From contig VCCP01000004.1 in assembly GCA_005765155.1 (NCBI GenBank), forward strand, positions 434,001 through 498,000: a stretch of DNA of 64,000 nt, written 5' to 3'. The DNA is from Zelopaecilomyces penicillatus. Its lineage: Eukaryota; Ascomycota; Sordariomycetes; Hypocreales; Pseudodiploosporaceae. The position numbers were made by a program, and so were the translations under genes. Positions 23,070 to 34,600 of this stretch are shown one piece after another (the first letter of the stretch is position 1; the number at the start of each line of letters is the position of its first letter). Below the pieces are notes generated by a model. That model made no database searches. It saw nothing but the letters and a program-made list of their open reading frames with translations, and was not told where the DNA came from.

Positions 23070-23990
23070 ACGGGTGTCTTTTTATTATTATTTATTATCA
23101 TTATCATTATCATTTTCTCTTTTTTGTTTATATCAAAGTCTTGGGACTTTTTCATCATTAGACCTGGCATTCATGTGCATCTTTGGGGAGGAGAGTTTAT
23201 TAACGAAGCGCTTTTACGTTTCATTTCTACGTCTTTAGCCAACAGCACCCAGATAATTACATATTCTAGAGTCTCTATATCAATTAACAATGTATGATGT
23301 TAAATGACTGACATTAACCTGATGAACTGCAAGTGCGTGTGATTTGAGTGCCTAGACTATTTAGGGCTATTGCTGTTGGGTTTCTGATGAGCCATGTTTG
23401 ACTTGGCATCCTTATCGCCGCTCAATTGCCTCCGCGCATCTAGAACCGTGAGCCATTATGTGTATACGTATATTGACCCAATGATGGTTCGTTCCTCTTC
23501 ACTACGAAGTTCAGGTATCCGGGCTTGGCCGTGGTTTCAGCTTCTTCTAGATGTCGATCCCCCCACCCCGCAGCAACAATCATGCCGATGCTGACATGCT
23601 ATCTCGATCGACAGTAGATCCATGAACATGACGCCACAGCACCCCCCCCCCCCCCCCCCCCCCCCCACTCGACCCAATAAGAGCATGAGCATGAATGCAT
23701 TGCATGGTTGGAGGGATGAACAGGTTGACTCTGATACGTTCGTTTGAAATGCATGGGCTTGTAGCAAGTACAGTACCGGCATCTGTATTACTGAGATGGA
23801 ATGATGGGGGGATGAGACACTACAACCGAAGAAGGCAAAAGATGACGCTATACTACATGACCAAGACACTAATACTGATACTGAATGCTGGGCACGGCAT
23901 CCTTTTGGCTAGAATACACACACCACATACACATGCAGTACCTTCAAGTACTCTGTACGAACAAGACATTACTTGCCAAAAAAAAAAGGG
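23070..23990. other. Convergent spacer, no gene seen
   Basis: The 3' ends of the GMC gene and the minus-strand FAD monooxygenase gene face each other here. A 25-base C homopolymer lies at 23642-23666. No coding region was supported. Confidence 0.5.
23642..23666. repeat. C25 homopolymer
   Basis: An uninterrupted run of 25 C lies on the plus strand in intergenic DNA. It is one of three such long C/G runs in the window. Confidence 0.85.
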
Positions 23991-25500
23991 CTAATCCTCA
24001 TCCTCGTACTTGTCCAAAATCAACGACCATCCACGCAGCAGCCGCTCCTCGCCCTTCCACCAAGCCCTGACCCTATCCACGCCACACCACCACCAGTAGT
24101 AACACGCAGACCGTATCGCCGTCAACGGACTGTCCTGGTAAAAACCACCGAACCACTTGCTCTGAGCCCAGTGCAGCCGCGAGTAGCGAAGCACGCGCTC
24201 CTCCCAGTTCTTTAGGGAAATACGCCCCGCGACGTGGTCCTCGATGCTGTTGGCGTGAAAGGCGGCCTGGGTGCCGCTGAAGGCTGTGTGTGGCCGGTAC
24301 AAGGACAGCGAGTCTCCTGAGAGTAGGACACGACCGTCTTCGAAGCTTGCTTGAGGGGTGATGAATTCGGTAATGACTTGGATAAAGGGGCGGCGGATCT
24401 TTTGAATGACTTCGAGGAATGGTCCGGGGAGTGGTTCAGCACGAGCAGCAGCGAGCCGGGATTCCCAGATATCCTGGCGCACACGACCAGCCGGGACGAT
24501 GTTATGATGCCGGTGGCCGTCAACCCCATCGATGAGGATCTCGTCCAGCGACTCCTGCGACTCGTTTGTATACCAGAGGAAGTTGAGGTACCGCTCGCCG
24601 GGCTCGAGCGAGCCCTGGATACCGGGAATCATGTACATGATGACATGGTGCCGGCTCATCATGTGGACGGTGACGCTGCGGCGGAAGACGGCGCGCGACG
24701 AGTCTGAGATTTCGCTCTCGGGGACGGTGCCGCGCCAGGCGATGTAGCCGACGTATTGGCGTTTGATGGTGGGTAGGTAAAGAGAGCGGATGAAGGAGTC
24801 TGGGCCGTCGGCGCCGATGACGAGGTCTGCGTGTTGTTGGACGACTTTTTGCGTTGTCCGGTCCCGCATCGTCAATAGCATTTTCTCTTCTTCTCCTCCA
24901 TCACCATGACTGCGCACCCTCTTCAACTCCAAGAGCTCCGTCATGCCTTTATACACCCCCTCCCCATCCGTCGCCGACCCTTGCGGTGGCCGCGGATAAA
25001 ACTCACTCACATAACCATCAAAATTAGCACGCAACCTGAAATAATACACATCCCAGCTGGTAATGTCGCGACGGGCATTGATAAACACCTGGATGGACTC
25101 GTCGCGCTTGAGCGCCTGAATGCGGCGGCACTCGTGGGTAAAGGCGGCGGGGGCGAGACGGTCGTGGCGGGCGAGAAAACGTTCGGCATCGACGCCGAGA
25201 CAGACGCCGGCCATGTGGGATTGGCGGACGTTGTCTTCCTTTTCGATGATGGTGATGGAGTGGCCGGCGTGTTTGAGGGCGATGCCGCACATGAGGCCGG
25301 CGAGGGAGCCTCCGACCTGGTGTTGTTAGTTGTGTTTCTTCAATATATTGGACAACTTCATGGTTCCAGTATGGACATGATGGAGCGTGAACAATTCTTG
25401 TGTTGCAGCTCAATTGGATATTTGGAGGCTTGGGAATTCAATTGTCACTTACAATCACAATTGTCAATGGTTTCCTCTCCATTTGATCCATTTGATCCAT
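23991..25500 (-). CDS. FAD-dependent monooxygenase (PHBH-fold, salicylate-hydroxylase-like)
   Basis: Two exons on the minus strand, 25453-25500 and 23991-25316, give 457 residues; the 136-base intron is phase 0. The join creates an N-terminal FAD motif TIVIVGGSLAGL followed by ALKHAGHSITIIEKE. The central DG motif VIGADGPDSFIRSLYLP and the GD motif VLLSGDSLSLYRPHTAFSG are in the expected order. This is the para-hydroxybenzoate-hydroxylase fold used for NAD(P)H-dependent hydroxylation or epoxidation, frequent among tailoring enzymes. Three in-frame ATGs occur in the first seven codons, so the exact start is uncertain. The GD motif lacks the usual DAAH and reads GDSLSLYRPH, a variant seen in some uncharacterised members. 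Substrate unknown. Confidence 0.85.
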
Positions 25501-28266
25501 TGTGTCTATATCTCTATCCCTCTGCGGGACAGTATCAATCAATACGTCAATCTAGAAAAGAACTGCGACAAAGCACAAGAAAAGTCAACAAACGACGTCA
25601 CGGAGCTGTTGTCATGGAGTTTGTGCGAGTGTGTGCATTGCATGTGTGACATCAATGGAAAGCTTCCCCAACCTCCCCCCACTATCGATAGCGCTTGGAT
25701 CCTTTAATGGAAGCAAGTACGTGTATTCAGGGCTAAAAACGCCATAGGAGTGCAAATCACCGAAAAAAACCATGTTTGCCCGCTGGGTTAATTAATCTAG
25801 ATAGCCTAGGCCGAATCCCAAGGAGTGGGATGCCATTGGGAAGGATGGCAGAAATTGAAAAAAAAAAAACCACACAAAAACACCATCTCGTCGGATCAAA
25901 GGAAAAAAAACATACGCTTTGATGCTGCAAAAGAAGCGGCGTTTGGCCCGAGAGAGGCTCCGAAATCCGGTGTGGCCGGCTGGGCAAGAGTGATTGTGGT
26001 GTGTGAGTGCAACGAGAGTAAGTGTACGGAGTATGGTGTTTGGTATGAAAGGGCTGCGCATGTGTAAATGCAATGAATTGGATGTGTCAGTCGATGTGTC
26101 AGAAGTGTGTCAATAATACTCAACACCAAGAAACAATGGATACCTCACTGCCGAACCGAGCGTCTGTCTGCACCACTTTAGACTTTCCGGACCGGCACGC
26201 GGGGGCGAAAGGAATCAAGTCGCATTCGCTTTTGTATTTGTATGTATGTATACCTAAGAAGCTGAAGATGGCATGCAAAGCAGAGGAGCATTGTCGCATT
26301 GTCACATCGTCGCATTCGCCTACGCATTTCCATTACGAAGCCCAGCCAAGTCACACGCGAAACACAGACACACACACACACATGATACAGCACTCATTCT
26401 GTATGCTATACACTTTCAACTATATGATATTAGATGGCTGCAGGTACTTTGCAACAAAAGCCCCAAACACCTATATCAACGGCTCTGTTAATGGCCGAGT
26501 ACCGCTCCGGGGCGCAGACGGGCGTTTTACTTGTTTTTCTGTAGTAAGTTATAACAGTAGAGAGGAGGCGACATCCGTGCGAGAAGGATGTTTTGTTTAG
26601 GGTGGCAATATAGGATCGTGCGATATCAGTAGAATACAACGCTCCCCAGACTCTGATGAAACCGTGGCATTTACATGGGATAGTGTATGTAAATTGGATA
26701 CTTGGGGTACAGGATACATCAGTAGCTACGTGCGTATTTATCTGTAATTTATCTGCACAATTATTCTCGATAATAACAGCGAAACCCGCTTCTTTTCCCT
26801 GTGCGTAGTATGTATACTGTATGCTTCGGCTGTGGGGGTGGGGCCGGACCTCCGAAGGAACCGGCAATTCTGCTCTGACCTTTGGCAGCTTGCGTATGTG
26901 TCTGAGTACAGAGTACTTACAGAGCACCCGTTTCTACCCGTAGGGGGGTGAATTGAACTGCCTGTGCAGGGGAGGGGTTGGGAAACAGAGAGTCGACAAG
27001 TATAATGTACTGTAATACATAAAACAGATACAGGGCCATGGGAGCTAACCTGATGGAATAAGGGCTACAAAAGGTTCTGCACATGTTCATCAAGACCCTG
27101 AAAATACCCATGGGGTATCTTTGAGGCATGCTTGCATACATGGTATAGGGGGCAAGCATGTTATCGTTATTGCGTGCTTGATATTGAAAGAGCTGGCTCG
27201 TTTGTGCCATTAGCTACACTCGTAAGATCCTCCGACACAAACACACAACAGTGGAGAATTCACCATCATCATCGAGAAACTTCAGTCTTTTCGCACGCTG
27301 TTCCCCCACCGCAAGCTTTGACCCGCTATTGTGAAAGTGGGAGAAACGTAGCTTTTAGTCCCAACTGGGAAGCCCAGATCGTCAATGTGCCTGTAAACAG
27401 ATGTAGCGGAGTAACAAAAAGCTCAGACCTTTTCTTTCACAGGGATAGTAGTGAAATTCACACCCAAAATAGGGTATAATATCCCTCCTCCCCTTAGGTG
27501 GGCAGGGGCCCCCTAGGATGGAACCATGAGAGAATGGAGAGTGCGGATCCATCACGTCCGTCAGCGTTGCAGTCTGGAGAGAAACTAGCAGTATAGACGA
27601 TTGATGGGGGAAAACCGCATGTTTGACACAAGGCGCTTGATGGGTCTCTTCTGGGCTGGTGTGCAATGGAAACGATAAGACATAAGATGACAATGAGTAA
27701 ACGCATAAATGAACGCCAGTTGTAGATTTTCCTTTACCAGAGGTCCATGTCTCTGGTGTTTGATATGAAATATGGTGATGATACTCTGTAGGATGCTTCA
27801 TGGTGATGAATACTGAGTAGTCATCAATAAAACATATAGATAGTGCGCACGTGCAACTCAGGTGATGATACTCTCTGGATTCCAATGTCCGCCATAGTCA
27901 CTATCGTTAGACACACAATTACTAGCATGTAGCTGTACCTATCACCAGGTACATCAAATCAGATACACCAAACGTCTAGACTCATCCGAGGCCACATCTC
28001 AGCTCACCAACATCGTATATCGACATACTGCGCCTCTGCGTCATTTATCACTTACTTCTCCCACCTCTATATCCGCTTCACATCGACTCTCTAGACTTTT
28101 TATCCCGTTCTCGGCTTATTATCCTATCCCATACAGAATCCCGTTCTGTAAAACCCCTCTTTGGTGTCCCTCCTCCTCACATCTTCTCCACCAATCTTTC
28201 TCTATACCGGTAAGAAAAGAGGGACAACGCAGAATAGTTCTTACTGACCATCAGTCAGCCATCATC
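25501..28266. other. 2.8 kb spacer, no gene seen
   Basis: This is the promoter region for the minus-strand monooxygenase on the left and the plus-strand CMD-like gene on the right. It contains poly-A runs near 25858-25870 and CA repeats near 26369-26380. ORFs on both strands are short, overlapping and domain-free. Confidence 0.5.
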
Positions 28267-29127
28267 ATGCCGCCTTCTGCCAGGACTCCTCCCCCCGGGC
28301 CTCCTCGGTTCCCACTCAGCGAAACAGCAGGCGGCGCAGAGGCCAAGCAGACGATTGAGGCGGCGCTGAATGCGATGCATGCGAATGGCCCTCCGTTTCC
28401 CTGGCAGGAGGACGACGGCAGTGCGCTGTTGGGCTGCTATGCCCCGCTGAGGTGCCTATTATTCACTCTACGCCTCTATACACAGCGCTGTAGAAGTCTA
28501 CAGCACTCTACAATGTCCAACCCCACACACACCTCAATCCTCCCGTCTGCGGGCTGACCACCCTCTTCAAGCCCCCCTTTCAATTCTTACTCGCATCCCC
28601 TCAGCCTCCATCACGAACTGCCCTTCCTTCAGCACCAACCAGTTCAGCTCTCCCCAAACTACTCTCATTCCCAACCGAACTAACCTGATTCACTAACCTC
28701 ATCCATCCACAGCTACTCACCCTCCGTCACCCGGCAATTCTTCGAAGTCGCCAAATCCATCTACACCACCGACGTCAAACCTCGCAACCGCGAACTCGCC
28801 ACCCTGGGTCTCGCCTCCCTCCTCAACGCCCCCTACATCGCCTTCTGCCACCGCGACGTCGCCGCCAAAGTCGGCCTCTCCCCGGACCAGCACCGCGACG
28901 CCATGGCCGGCAAGCTTCCCGAGGGCCTCAACCCGGAGGAGCAGCTTGCCTACCGGCTGGGTCGCATCTTGACGCAGCTCAACGGGCCGCTGGATGATGC
29001 GACGTTTGCAGAGGTCAGGGCTTCAGGGATGGCGAAGGAGGAGTTTGTCGGCATTGTTCATACGATTGCGGGCTATCGATGGATTGCGCTGCTAGACCAG
29101 GTGAATGCGGATTCGAGGTGGGGCTGA
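28267..29127 (+). CDS. Carboxymuconolactone decarboxylase (CMD/AhpD)-like protein
   Basis: Two exons, 28267-28451 and 28713-29127, join in phase to give 199 residues; the 261-base intron has a perfect CACTAAC branch site and a CCACAG acceptor. A proline-rich start is followed by an all-helical domain. It contains SVTRQFFEVAKSIYTTDVKP, NRELATLGLASLLNAPYIAFCHRDVAAKVGL, then ALAYRL-type helix sequence (QLAYRLGRILTQLNGPL) and EFVGIVHTIAGYRW, the pattern of the CMD/AhpD-like fold. Only one cysteine of the AhpD CxxC pair is present, at AFCHRDV, so peroxidase-type disulfide chemistry is unlikely. Relatives act in lactone or ring chemistry, but many are uncharacterised. The donor GTGCCT is non-consensus. 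Confidence 0.78.
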
Positions 29128-30040
29128 CCTAACTGTAACTAACTCTTTGGATTTCTTTATTTGGGATTCATCTGGCCCTGTTCAATATAACGGGTATGGG
29201 ATACCTTTTCGGCTAGAGTGGTTTTTATTGATTTCAAACGAATAGTCCAATCTCATTTTAAACCCCATGGCCCAGCTGCGGCCCTTGCCCTGTATCATGG
29301 GTCAATCCCATACCAAACAAGACTGTGCCCCCTAGGCTTGGTTACAGGCGCAAAAGAACGAGTAATGAACCTAGGCAATGGCCCATTTCGGAGTATTCCT
29401 GTCTTGGCTCGCTCGGTCGATCGTCCATCCCCAGGCTTGCCGTCGCCTTGGCCCATGTTTGAGTCAACCTGTTTTATCTTAACAACATTTAGATAGTATG
29501 CTTCAGGTTATAGGTGTAGTCATTTCGACTAACACGAGTAAGGTGATTGAAATATCTTGATTTGATTTTCTCTCTCTCTCTCAAGTCAGACTGTCTGCCT
29601 CGCTATTTGCATATCCATCCATCCATCCATCATCATCCAGTGGTATCTAGCAAAACAACCAAAGAAAATCACAACCAAGTAACACAACGTGACTCTTGTC
29701 AGGGCTTTAGTATATACAATATTTCAATGCGCGTCCATAAGCACACTCACTCTCTCTTTGGTAAAAAGTAGGTCCTTTGAAGTTATGAAAAACAAGACCC
29801 AGTCTCCAAAAAAAGGACGCCGCTCGCTCACACATCCCATAATATCCCGTTTGTGCCATCTCATTAAGTCGGAAAAAAAAAAGATACGCCTCCCAAAAAA
29901 GAATATGGCAGGAAATAGTAGTAACAACGAAGACAAATGTCAACCCAAAAAAAAGACAACCGCTTCTCATACATGACTCGTTCAAAACGTTTTCGAAAGA
30001 ACAAATGAAAAAAAAAATGCAATTCCTTCTCTTCAACGGT
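29128..30040. other. Convergent spacer, no gene seen
   Basis: The 3' ends of the CMD-like gene (plus) and the rhodopsin-domain gene (minus) face each other here. The right half is A-rich. TC and ATCC short repeats occur near 29571-29632. Confidence 0.5.
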
Positions 30041-31607
30041 TCAGCCCCGTCGGTCCACCGTGTAGACGCGGTCTACTCGAATCGCCTGGGTCGGTGTGTT
30101 GACGTTGGAAAAGGCGGCGTGGGGATCACCTGCTCGCACGCGGGCCGAGTAATGCGCGGCATAAGGCTCCTGGTGGGTGCTGCTGGTGTTGGGAAGAATG
30201 TCTCGCATGCTATTTCCGCTCACAGAGTGAAGACTCTCTTCGTCCATGGACTGATTCGAATACTTGGCTGCTCGGAGCTTCATGCCGTAGGTATGGGAAT
30301 CTGTTGCCGAGGCGAAGTTGCCACTCTTGCTTCTTAAGGAGCTGCCGTCGTGACGAGAAGACCAGTTGGAGGAAAGTTTGCTGGCCAATGGCGAGAAGTA
30401 GGCGCTTACCATGTGACGGCCAAGGGGCAACATGGCAGGGAGACAGATGCAGAGGATGGTGACGGGCGCTTCCGACGACACCCACATGGCGAGCGGGATT
30501 ACTTCATCTGCAGGTTCATCCAAAGTCAGCAAAAGGAATGAGAGGATGTGTGTGTGAATGCGTGAATGAATGAGTGTAGGCATAGAGAGCGCCACAGCAT
30601 GTTGGACAAGATGCATCCAATAAATGTCAGGGGTTTGCAGCATAACTTACAGGTAATGTCCGTATTCAGGCCTTCCGAGTTGGTCAGGACGGTAATCAAG
30701 CGACCGATGGAGACAATGATCACACTACAAGGGTAAGGATGAAGATCCATGGTTAGCCCCAATTCTTGTCTCGCCCCCAAAGGGCGCCGCACATGGGGGG
30801 GGGGGGGGGGGGGGGGGGGGCGTTTTGCCGCCCAGCGCGGATAACATTCAAATGGGTAAAACACTTACAGGTAACCAAGCAAGAAGACTAGAGTAATACC
30901 CGTCTTCTTTGCGGGACTCAGGCGAAGACCCCAGATCTTGGGCAGCGGCAGAATCAGGATAATGAGATCAATAACGACGCTGGGAACCGCGCTGCCGAGC
31001 CAGAGAGCGTTGGTCGGGCCACATTTGCCGGGGACCATGGGATTCCAGTTCTTCTCAATAGGCGTACACATGAAGATGGTGCCGAAGATGATGCCAATCA
31101 ACCACGCGACGTTGAGGGCGTGGGTGGCATAGATGGCATAGTTGAACCAGCGGGAGTTGGCGCGCTTGGGAAAGATGCGAGAGAGAAAGAGGAGGGCTGA
31201 CGTCTTGGTGATGGCGAGGGCGATGTCGTAGACGAAGTAGATGGACCACAGGAGCTTCAGGAAGATGCCTAGATCGTTGGGGTCGACGACAAAGATGTGG
31301 TATCCTAAGCCAAAGTGCAGCATGGCAAAGCAGATGCCCATTTGCACCAAGACAAATGGCTGTTGAAGTCGAGATATTAGCAAGGCTTCTAAAGAATTGA
31401 TATAACAGATAAAAGACATACCACTGCGGCCAAGGCCATCCAGTCATCCCACCAGTAACGGTTTCCAGACTTGCCCAAACGGCGGGAAGTGAAGCGCAGA
31501 GCAACGGCGCCAATGGTGACAATGGTCAAGACGATGAGGACAGCTTTGAAGCTGTTGCCGCGATACTCGTGCGCATTGGGCGGCAGCGCAGCCGGCGGAG
31601 CAGACAT
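30041..31607 (-). CDS. Fungal rhodopsin-domain (PTH11/SAT4-like) seven-helix membrane protein
   Basis: Four exons on the minus strand (31422-31607, 30869-31359, 30651-30724, 30041-30507) give 405 residues in phase. Seven hydrophobic segments can be counted, beginning with FKAVLIVLTIVTIGAVALRF. Family hallmarks are YWWDDWMALAAV after the first span, FGLGYHIF, the WSIYFVYDIALAITKTSALLF span, a Cys/Trp-bearing loop FMCTPIEKNWNP then GKCGP, and IGRL followed by EVIPLAMWVSSEAPVTILC. This is the fungal rhodopsin-domain family (pfam20684 type), which includes PTH11-related proteins often found near secondary-metabolite and effector loci. Ligand unknown. The Ser/Thr-rich C-terminal tail of about 110 residues is cytosolic. 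Intron 2 carries a 26-base homopolymer. Confidence 0.85.
30795..30820. repeat. G26 homopolymer inside an intron of the rhodopsin-domain gene
   Basis: Twenty-six G run uninterrupted on the plus strand, equal to poly-C on the coding strand, in the 144-base intron 30725-30868. Confidence 0.85.
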
Positions 31608-34600
31608 GATGGGCGAGCGGGCGGATTATGCGTCGACACTCGGCTCGGTTGTTGGTGTTGGTAGCGGTAAGTAATGATGTTGGTGTTTAGTTTTCTCTGT
31701 GACCGGAGAAAGAGAAAGAGAAGGCTGATGATGATGGGGTAAAAAGCAAAAAGGAAGGCAGGCTAGCTACTAATAGCCAAAAGTAGCCTAATGGAGGTTT
31801 TTCTTTTGTTGCGCAAGAATTGGCACACGGAGAATTTCCAGAGAGAAGGGATCAGGAACTCGGCAGGCTATTAAATCAAGAGAAAGAGTATCAGCCTAAG
31901 GGGGGGGGAGAAGCGATGGATGCAGAATGGATTGCAGAAAAGCGGGCGCACAATCGAGCTGCTGGGGGGGGGAGGGTCTTGGATGATTATTATGTTGCAC
32001 TGCGATGCGAGATGCGAGAAGAGACCCAGGCAGGCCGGAATGGCTGGGGGTGGGTGGGTGGTGCTATTACAGGTAGGTGTAAGCAAGCACCGGCGACTAT
32101 TCCAGTGGGTGGACCACAGCCTGATACAGGGCATCACACTGTAGCATCATTGCTAAAAGGCTGCTAAGACAGGCTCGGGTGTTTAGAAGGGTGGTGTCCG
32201 GGGGGTGGGGCATGGATCAATTGGATGGGTGGATGGAATGGCGTAGGCATGTCTCGGTGCAGGACCCTGTTGCAGCACTGGTGTAGCATTGGTGCAGTCT
32301 TTAGGTGCGGGGGAAAAGGAAGAGAAGAACAAGACTCAGAAACAGGAACTGAAAAGAGACAGACTGACGGGGAATGCTCCCAGGCCAAGGCAGGATTCGT
32401 CCAAGGACGGAACGTGGACGGCCGTGCTCTGGCTGTCAGAATGCTACGCTGCCCACTGCACGTCTGCGGCAGCTTTCCATGGGGCATCAATCATCAACTC
32501 TGCGACACTGGCCATACCCCATACTGGAGCTACGCTGCTCCAGGCATCATCTTACGGTGCATCCCTACGACTCTCTACGACACAGGGTGTCATTGAAGAG
32601 ACGTCAGAGCCTCAGCGAGAGCCCCCCCCGCCCACGTGAGATGGTGGTACTGGTTGGTGTTTTACTGATTCTCCATGCCATGCCCACGATGCTTTGACTC
32701 TCTTTTTCTGCGCACGCACATATACCATGCAGAGAGTACATACATACAGGTGGCGGGGGAGAATACCACGCAGAAGCTCTTTTAATACCACTCTGATCTG
32801 TTCCTCCTCACACAGAAGCTGTCTCAGGGCTGTCTCCGGATTTCTCGAAAAGAGAGGGTTGGGGTGACATTGAAGAAGACGAAGAAGGCCAAAGCGACAA
32901 CCACGACGACGACAACGACGATATGCCCCTCCTTTATCGAAGATGGAAAGCGGGGATGGGGCTATAGCAGACCAGAGATAATGTATTGTAGTTATAGAAA
33001 CAGTGATGGTGTATATCACAGAGAGGCGAAGGTTGAGGGTGGTTATATTGGAACTGACCTATTATTCTGTTGGATCTCGCTTCGCTTACCGCAAGCGATG
33101 GGATAGACGATGGATGACTTTCTGTCGCGCCGCATGTCTGTTTCGAGATGCGCAGATCTTCTCTGATGGATCATGACAGACCCAATGCGGCGAGTGGAGA
33201 ACGGGTGGACTTTTTGTTCCACTTCATTACTCGTGCAGGTTTGACAACAACGTGGGTGAGTTGAAGACGGAAGACGGAAGATGTGTGTGCCGGGGGGTAT
33301 GTGCTTGCCTATCTTTCCCTCTACTAGAGTAAAGGTAAAGTGAGAGGGTATGAGAACGAATGAGCCAGACGGACACAGACCAGATACAGTAGAGAGAGAC
33401 GACATCACACACGTGTGGAGAGATGCGGACAGAACGCTAAACAAGAGCAAGCTAAAGGACGGACGTGCCTCGATTCAAGAGAGAAAACGCCACAGACTCT
33501 GCCCGGTAATTTACAGTGGTTGATAAGCCAGCGGACGAGCAAGCCACTGTCCTGTTTTGCTGACAGGGCCGAATTGCTTTTTTTTTGCTTTGCAGCGTCG
33601 CATGCCAACAACTGCCTCTCTAGGTACTTGCCTCCATAGCACATTCACCCACATTTCACAAAGTACCTACCCTCGTATCTCTGTATTTGGTGGTCCACTG
33701 GGCTTTTGGGGATTTGCGCGCCCGCTGCGGGATGGGCTGGTGGCGTGGGGAGCCTTGGGGGGGGGGAAGCTAATATCGATTAGGGCTGGAGGGACCAGAC
33801 GACAGTCAGACACATGGGAAGGTTATAGTGCAGTATACATACATGCAACTGTGTGCAGCACTGAGCAGCAACATGTACGGCGACCACGGGCGCTACACGC
33901 TACAGAGACACACGCTACGGACCACTGCGGACCTGGTTCGTGGGGCTTGGGGCGCGCCGGGGGCGAACTCCATTCTTGACGCTTTCCCCGCGGTCGCACC
34001 GAGACCAAAAACAGTAATGGGCCAATCAGGGGGTCAGAAGGGACCCCATTATAGGCCAATGATCGACCCATGATCGGCCCATGCTCTGGATAAATTCTGG
34101 GTCCATGGCGTCAGTCTGTCTCTACGCCATTCATGCCTTGTCTCGAGTGTCCGTCCGTCCCTTCTACTACCTTCTTCGTCTTGTTCTTGTCTCGTCTTCC
34201 CACCACATACCACATGCCACTAACACAAAAGCCGCCGCTGCTTGACGAGGGTACCCAAACAGGGCCTGCACCTCAAGTGAACCAAAATCAACACCACCAA
34301 AAACGGAGTTCGCCATGTCCGTTGCTGCCCACCACTAGGTTAAGTTATTTCCACAAAACCGATGTAGGGCGTACTACTGCGAGGCATCGATCGTGATGGG
34401 GGCTGGATACCTGTTGGCAAAAAAGGAGATCTGTTATATGGTAAAGGAGGGTATACTCGCCTGTGTAGAACTGGTTGGTGGTCTCGAGGCGAGCACCTTG
34501 CTTGAGGAATTTGGAATACCACTTGCGGTTTTGGCTTTAGGATTTACCGATTTATGCACAACGGGGAGTATTGTGACCTGAAATGTAACTCTACAGGAAA

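Noticed and set aside
26430..27885. Minus-strand ORFs of about 165 codons
   Set aside because: No domain and no conserved splice pattern; composition is like the surrounding spacer.
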